Below, piece by piece: positions 61,112-64,000 of a stretch of DNA of 64,000 bases. The position numbers and the translations under genes are program-made. The notes under the pieces were generated by a model. That model did not search any database and had not been told where the DNA came from. It worked only from the letters and a program-made list of their open reading frames with translations. This stretch comes from Fulvimarina manganoxydans (GTDB lineage: Bacteria > Pseudomonadota > Alphaproteobacteria > Rhizobiales > Rhizobiaceae). Location of the stretch: positions 62,001-126,000 of the forward strand of contig NZ_FWXR01000005.1 in NCBI RefSeq assembly GCF_900176465.1, given 5' to 3'. The stretch's first letter is position 1; every line of letters starts with the position of its first letter.

Positions 61112-63356
61112 TATCCCGACCCTTTCCGCCGGTTCGCATCAGCGCCACGGCTCCAATATCGGCCAGCCGCTCACCCGGCGCGACGGCCTCCTCAAGGTGA
61201 CCGGCGGCGCGCGCTATGCCGCCGATAACAATCCCGACGGCCTTCTCCATGCCGTCCTCGCCGTCGCCTCGATCGCGCGCGGCCGCGTCACCCATCTGGA
61301 TGTGGAAGCCGCCAAGGCCCATCCGGGCGTCGTCGACGTGATGGTGCCGGGCAATCGCCCGGCGCTGGCGAGCGATCCGGACGAGAAGTCCAACCCCTTC
61401 ATGTTCCGCCTGGACCTCCTGCAGAACGATCGGGTCCGCTATGCCGGCCAGCCGATCGCGGTGGTCATCGCAGAAACCTTCGAAGCGGCCACCGAGGGTG
61501 CCCGCCTGCTTGCCCCGACCTATGAGACGGAGCAGGCCCGCACCGGCCTCGAAGGCGAACCCTTCGCGCCCGAAAAGGTCGGCGCCGGCAATGCGGCCCG
61601 CGCCCAATCCGGCGATGTCGAGGCCGAGCTCGCCGGCTCCGCCAGGACACTCGAAGCGGTCTATGAGACCCCTGCCCAATATCACAATGCCATGGAGCCC
61701 CACGCCGTCGTCGCCCATTGGCAGGGCGATCGGCTGGTCATCGACACGCCCAGCCAAGGCCTCGCCATGGCGGTGATGCGTGTTGCCGGCCTCTTCGGCC
61801 TCACGCCCGACAAGATCCTCGTCCGCAGCCCCTTTCTCGGCGGCGGCTTCGGCTCCAAGGGCTTTCTGTCCAGCGCGCAGATCCTCGGCATCCTGGCGGC
61901 CAAGCTCGTCGACCGGCCGGTCAAGCTCGCCCTCACCCGGCCGCAGATGTTCGGTCCCGTCGGTCATCGTGCGCCGACCCGCCAGACCCTGCGTATCGGT
62001 CTTGGGCAAGACGGCAAGCTGACCGCCATCGACCATGCGACCCTCACCGCCTCGTCGACCTTCGACGACTTCTTCGAGCCGGCCTCGGACATCTCCCACA
62101 CCCTCTATGCCGCGCCGGCGATCCGCACCTCCCACGAGGCGGTGCGCGTCGACACCGGCACGCCGCTCTTCATGCGGGCGCCGGGCGAGGCGACAGGCTC
62201 GATCGCGCTCGAAAGCGCCATCGACGAGGCGGCTGAAACGGCCGGCCTCGACCCGTTGGAATTTCGTCTGAAGAACTATGCCGAGGCCGAGCCGATCTCC
62301 GGCCTGCCTTTTTCGTCCAAAGCCTTGCGGGAATGCTATGAGCAAGGGGCGGCGCGCTTCGGTTGGGCGGATCGGCCGCGCGAACCCCGCACGATGCGCG
62401 ACGAGAATGGCCTTCTCGTCGGCTGGGGCATGGGCACGGCAACCTTCCCGGCCCTGATGTTCGAGGCAGAGGCGCGGGCGGTGATCCGTGCGGACGGCTC
62501 AGGAGTCATGGAGACCGGCGCCCATGACATGGGCCAGGGCGCCTGGACGGCGCTCGCCCAGATCGCCGCCGACGCGATCGGTCTCGATCTGACCCGCGTC
62601 ACCTTCAATGCCGGCTCCTCGGACCTTCCCAATGCGGGTATTGCCGGCGGTTCGGGCCATACGGCGACCGCCGGCATGGCGCTCCACAAGGCCGGCGAAG
62701 CGGTGATCGCCAAGCTCGCTGATCTTGCGACCGAGGACGAAGCCTCGCCGCTCTTTGGGGCCGACAATGTCGGTGTGATCGCACGCGACGGAAAGCTCCT
62801 GCGCCGCGACGACGAAAGCCGCGGCGAAGCCTTCGGCGACATCCTGAAGCGCGCCGGGCTTTCCAACATCGAGGCGCGCGGCAAGGCCGGCGGCGACAAC
62901 GCGGCGCGGGAGCATTATGCCATGCATGCCCATGGCGCGGTCTTCGCCGAGGTAAAGATCGATCCCGATCTCTGCCAGATCCGCACGACACGCCTCGTCG
63001 GCGCCTTCGCCGCTGGCCGGATCATCAATCCGCGCCTCGTCGAAAGCCAGCTTTTCGGCGGCATGATCTGGGGCGTCTCCTTCGCCCTTCACGAAGAGGG
63101 CATCCAGGACAAGCGCTCGGGCCGCATCGTCAATGGCGATTTCGGCGAGTATCACGTGCCGGTCAATGCCGACGTGCCCTCCCTAGAGGCGATCCTCGTC
63201 CATGAGGAGGATCAGCTCGTCAATTTGCTGGGCATCAAGGGCGTCGGCGAGATCGGCATCACCGGCACCGGCGGGGCGATCGCCAACGCGATCTGGCATG
63301 CGACGGGCAAGCGCCTGCGCCGCTTCCCGATCCGCCCCGCCGATCTGTTGGGCTAG
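61104..63356 (+). CDS. paoC: Molybdenum hydroxylase, catalytic subunit (YagR/PaoC-like)
   Basis: Encodes 750 residues (E. coli PaoC 732). Molybdopterin-cytosine-dinucleotide binding large subunit: 'DGLLKVTGGARYAADN', 'LGGGFGSKGFLSSAQIL' (about 245-262), 'GGSGHTATAGMALHKAGEAV' and the catalytic base Glu716 in 'GIKGVGEIGITGTGGAIANAIW'. PaoABC oxidises aromatic aldehydes; the substrate here is inferred from homology only. No MocA or XdhC-type maturation gene (PaoD) follows in the window. The stop codon abuts repeat copy B. Confidence 0.93.
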   Translation: MSDIPTLSAGSHQRHGSNIGQPLTRRDGLLKVTGGARYAADNNPDGLLHAVLAVASIARGRVTHLDVEAAKAHPGVVDVMVPGNRPALASDPDEKSNPFMFRLDLLQNDRVRYAGQPIAVVIAETFEAATEGARLLAPTYETEQARTGLEGEPFAPEKVGAGNAARAQSGDVEAELAGSARTLEAVYETPAQYHNAMEPHAVVAHWQGDRLVIDTPSQGLAMAVMRVAGLFGLTPDKILVRSPFLGGGFGSKGFLSSAQILGILAAKLVDRPVKLALTRPQMFGPVGHRAPTRQTLRIGLGQDGKLTAIDHATLTASSTFDDFFEPASDISHTLYAAPAIRTSHEAVRVDTGTPLFMRAPGEATGSIALESAIDEAAETAGLDPLEFRLKNYAEAEPISGLPFSSKALRECYEQGAARFGWADRPREPRTMRDENGLLVGWGMGTATFPALMFEAEARAVIRADGSGVMETGAHDMGQGAWTALAQIAADAIGLDLTRVTFNAGSSDLPNAGIAGGSGHTATAGMALHKAGEAVIAKLADLATEDEASPLFGADNVGVIARDGKLLRRDDESRGEAFGDILKRAGLSNIEARGKAGGDNAAREHYAMHAHGAVFAEVKIDPDLCQIRTTRLVGAFAAGRIINPRLVESQLFGGMIWGVSFALHEEGIQDKRSGRIVNGDFGEYHVPVNADVPSLEAILVHEEDQLVNLLGIKGVGEIGITGTGGAIANAIWHATGKRLRRFPIRPADLLG

Positions 63357-63457
63357 AGCATGATGCGGAAAAGTTGCATGACTTTTCCGATTACATCATG
63401 CGGCAAAACAAAGGTTTAGAGCGAAATGGCGATCCCAATTGATCGCATTTCGCTCTA
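63354..63457. repeat. Two-part palindromic repeat, copy B
   Basis: It starts with TAGAGCATGATG, whose TAG is the paoC stop. First palindrome: GCATGATG-CGGAAAAG against CTTTTCCG-(ATTA)-CATCATGC, lacking 4 bases of the left arm of copy A. Second palindrome: TAGAGCGAAATG (63417-63428) against CATTTCGCTCTA (63446-63457). It may act as the transcription end of the operon. Confidence 0.85.
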
Positions 63458-63459
63458 GA

Positions 63460-63504
63460 GCGCCGGGCGAAAAAGTGGATACCGATTTTGCGAGAACCCG
63501 GCGC
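63460..63504. repeat. Intergenic inverted repeat GCGCCGGG / CCCGGCGC
   Basis: Outer 8-bp inverted repeat (63460-63467 with 63497-63504) around GCGAAAAAGTGGATACCGAT. The core 'GAAAAAGTGGATACC' is familiar from intergenic repeats in many rhizobial genomes; that is recollection and needs a genome search. It is directly joined to copy B. Confidence 0.6.
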
Positions 63505-63613
63505 GTTATCAGAGAGTTATGGCGCGTCGGACGATGCTGATCAGAGTCCGCGACACTGTGCTCGATCATAGACCGCGACGTGATCGTAAAGCCGGCACCC
63601 GCGACGCTTCGTC

Positions 63614-63702
63614 ATTCTCGGCCACCGTGCCGAGAATCCAGAAACGCCTGCAAGAGAAGCGGCTTCATTGGCGCACTGGATGCTCGGGACAGGCCCGAGC
63701 AT
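63614..63702. repeat. Pair of small hairpins, alphaproteobacterial intergenic repeat
   Basis: ATTCTCGG-N8-CCGAGAAT (63614-63637) and ATGCTCGGG-ACAGG-CCCGAGCAT (63680-63702). The context CGTCATTCTCGG...GGATGCTCGGGACAGG...CATGACG is of the kind dispersed in alphaproteobacterial chromosomes. No coding role. Confidence 0.6.
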
Positions 63703-64000
63703 GACGAACGAGATGAAGCGAACGCCTGGCACTCGCCCTTCGCCGTCCGAGGAAACTGTCATGCGCTCTGGATCCGGATTTGTCGCCCGACGCTCTCATC
63801 CTACTGCGTCAGATGGAAACGGCTGACGATTGGTCGAAGCTTTCATACCGGTCGTCATCCTCGGCCCGTCAGGGCCTCAGGACCCATGCCTCGAACGCTG
63901 CTCACATCCACAGACGATTGCGGTTTGCTTCGCTTGGTGCGTTTCGTCGGCCTGAGTGCCGCTCGGACGATCATGGCATGGTCCCCGCACTCTTCGAGTG

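Larger units (their letters stand above)
63357..64000. other. Gene-free region made of dispersed repeats
   Basis: About 640 bases with no convincing gene; the 61-codon frame at 63519 looks spurious. After copy B come the sequences at 63460-63504 and 63614-63702 and a degenerate further block near 63850-63900 (TCGTCATCCTCGGCCCG), all of the type found dispersed between rhizobial genes. Confidence 0.65.

Noticed and set aside
63519-63704. 61-codon frame in the last intergenic region
   Set aside because: It runs through dispersed hairpin repeats; no coding signature.
1-64000. rRNA, tRNA and CRISPR arrays
   Set aside because: All larger gaps were read on both strands; no cloverleaf, rRNA-like block or regularly spaced direct repeats were seen.

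Overview
The window is GC-rich (roughly 60-65 % by eye), densely coded chromosomal DNA. It almost certainly comes from an alphaproteobacterium of the order Hyphomicrobiales (Rhizobiales). The evidence is a Rhodobacter/rhizobial-type gene transfer agent (GTA) cluster, the FeuP/FeuQ two-component pair next to ccmIEFH, a ClpS2-type adaptor, DUF1491, DUF5330 and DUF6107 proteins, a 284-residue DapD, and rhizobial-style intergenic palindromic repeats. A family such as Aurantimonadaceae would fit, but that is a guess. No rRNA, tRNA or CRISPR was found.

Layout. 1-3.8 kb: tail of a universal stress protein, small proteins, a Cys-rich exported protein followed by a PCu(A)C copper chaperone, ClpS and a Tas-type aldo/keto reductase. 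3.9-8.1 kb (minus): the cytochrome c maturation operon ccmI-ccmE-ccmF-ccmH, with a near-perfect FNR/FixK-type box upstream. 8.5-11.4 kb (minus): a surface-antigen-like lipoprotein, the sensor kinase FeuQ, the regulator FeuP and a small exported protein in the position of FeuN. 11.6-26.7 kb (minus): an apparently intact GTA structural cluster running from terminase to the TIM-barrel baseplate protein. It carries an extra 71-codon ORF, a holin-like 68-residue gene at its end, a strong terminator between the gp8 and gp9 homologues, and a palindromic repeat between the gp2 and gp3 homologues.

26.8-41 kb is mostly envelope and housekeeping: a YcgN protein, a bifunctional class A penicillin-binding protein, a DUF1214/DUF1254 pair, a HisKA kinase with an overlapping peptidoglycan-binding protein, DUF5330, SufE, DapE, a lytic transglycosylase lipoprotein, a phosphodiester glycosidase and DapD. 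41-46 kb: a LOG-family protein, then a membrane trio (CDP-alcohol phosphatidyltransferase, lysylphosphatidylglycerol-synthase-type flippase-like protein, membrane sulfatase/phosphoglycerol-transferase-like enzyme) that may make or modify an unusual lipid or envelope polymer. 46-58.7 kb: a Tat-exported metallo-beta-lactamase-fold hydrolase, an MFS exporter, RlmE overlapping a Ppx/GppA phosphatase with a long disordered basic N-terminus, a MarR regulator divergent from an M3 oligopeptidase, a PhoD-type phosphatase, a YmdB-type phosphoesterase, a Nu-class GST and a CAP-domain lipoprotein. 58.7-63.4 kb: a TetR regulator divergent from a three-subunit molybdenum hydroxylase of the YagTSR/PaoABC type. 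The last 640 bases hold only dispersed palindromic repeats.

The candidates most worth following are the GTA architecture, the lipid/polymer trio, the FNR box on the ccm operon, and the FeuN candidate.
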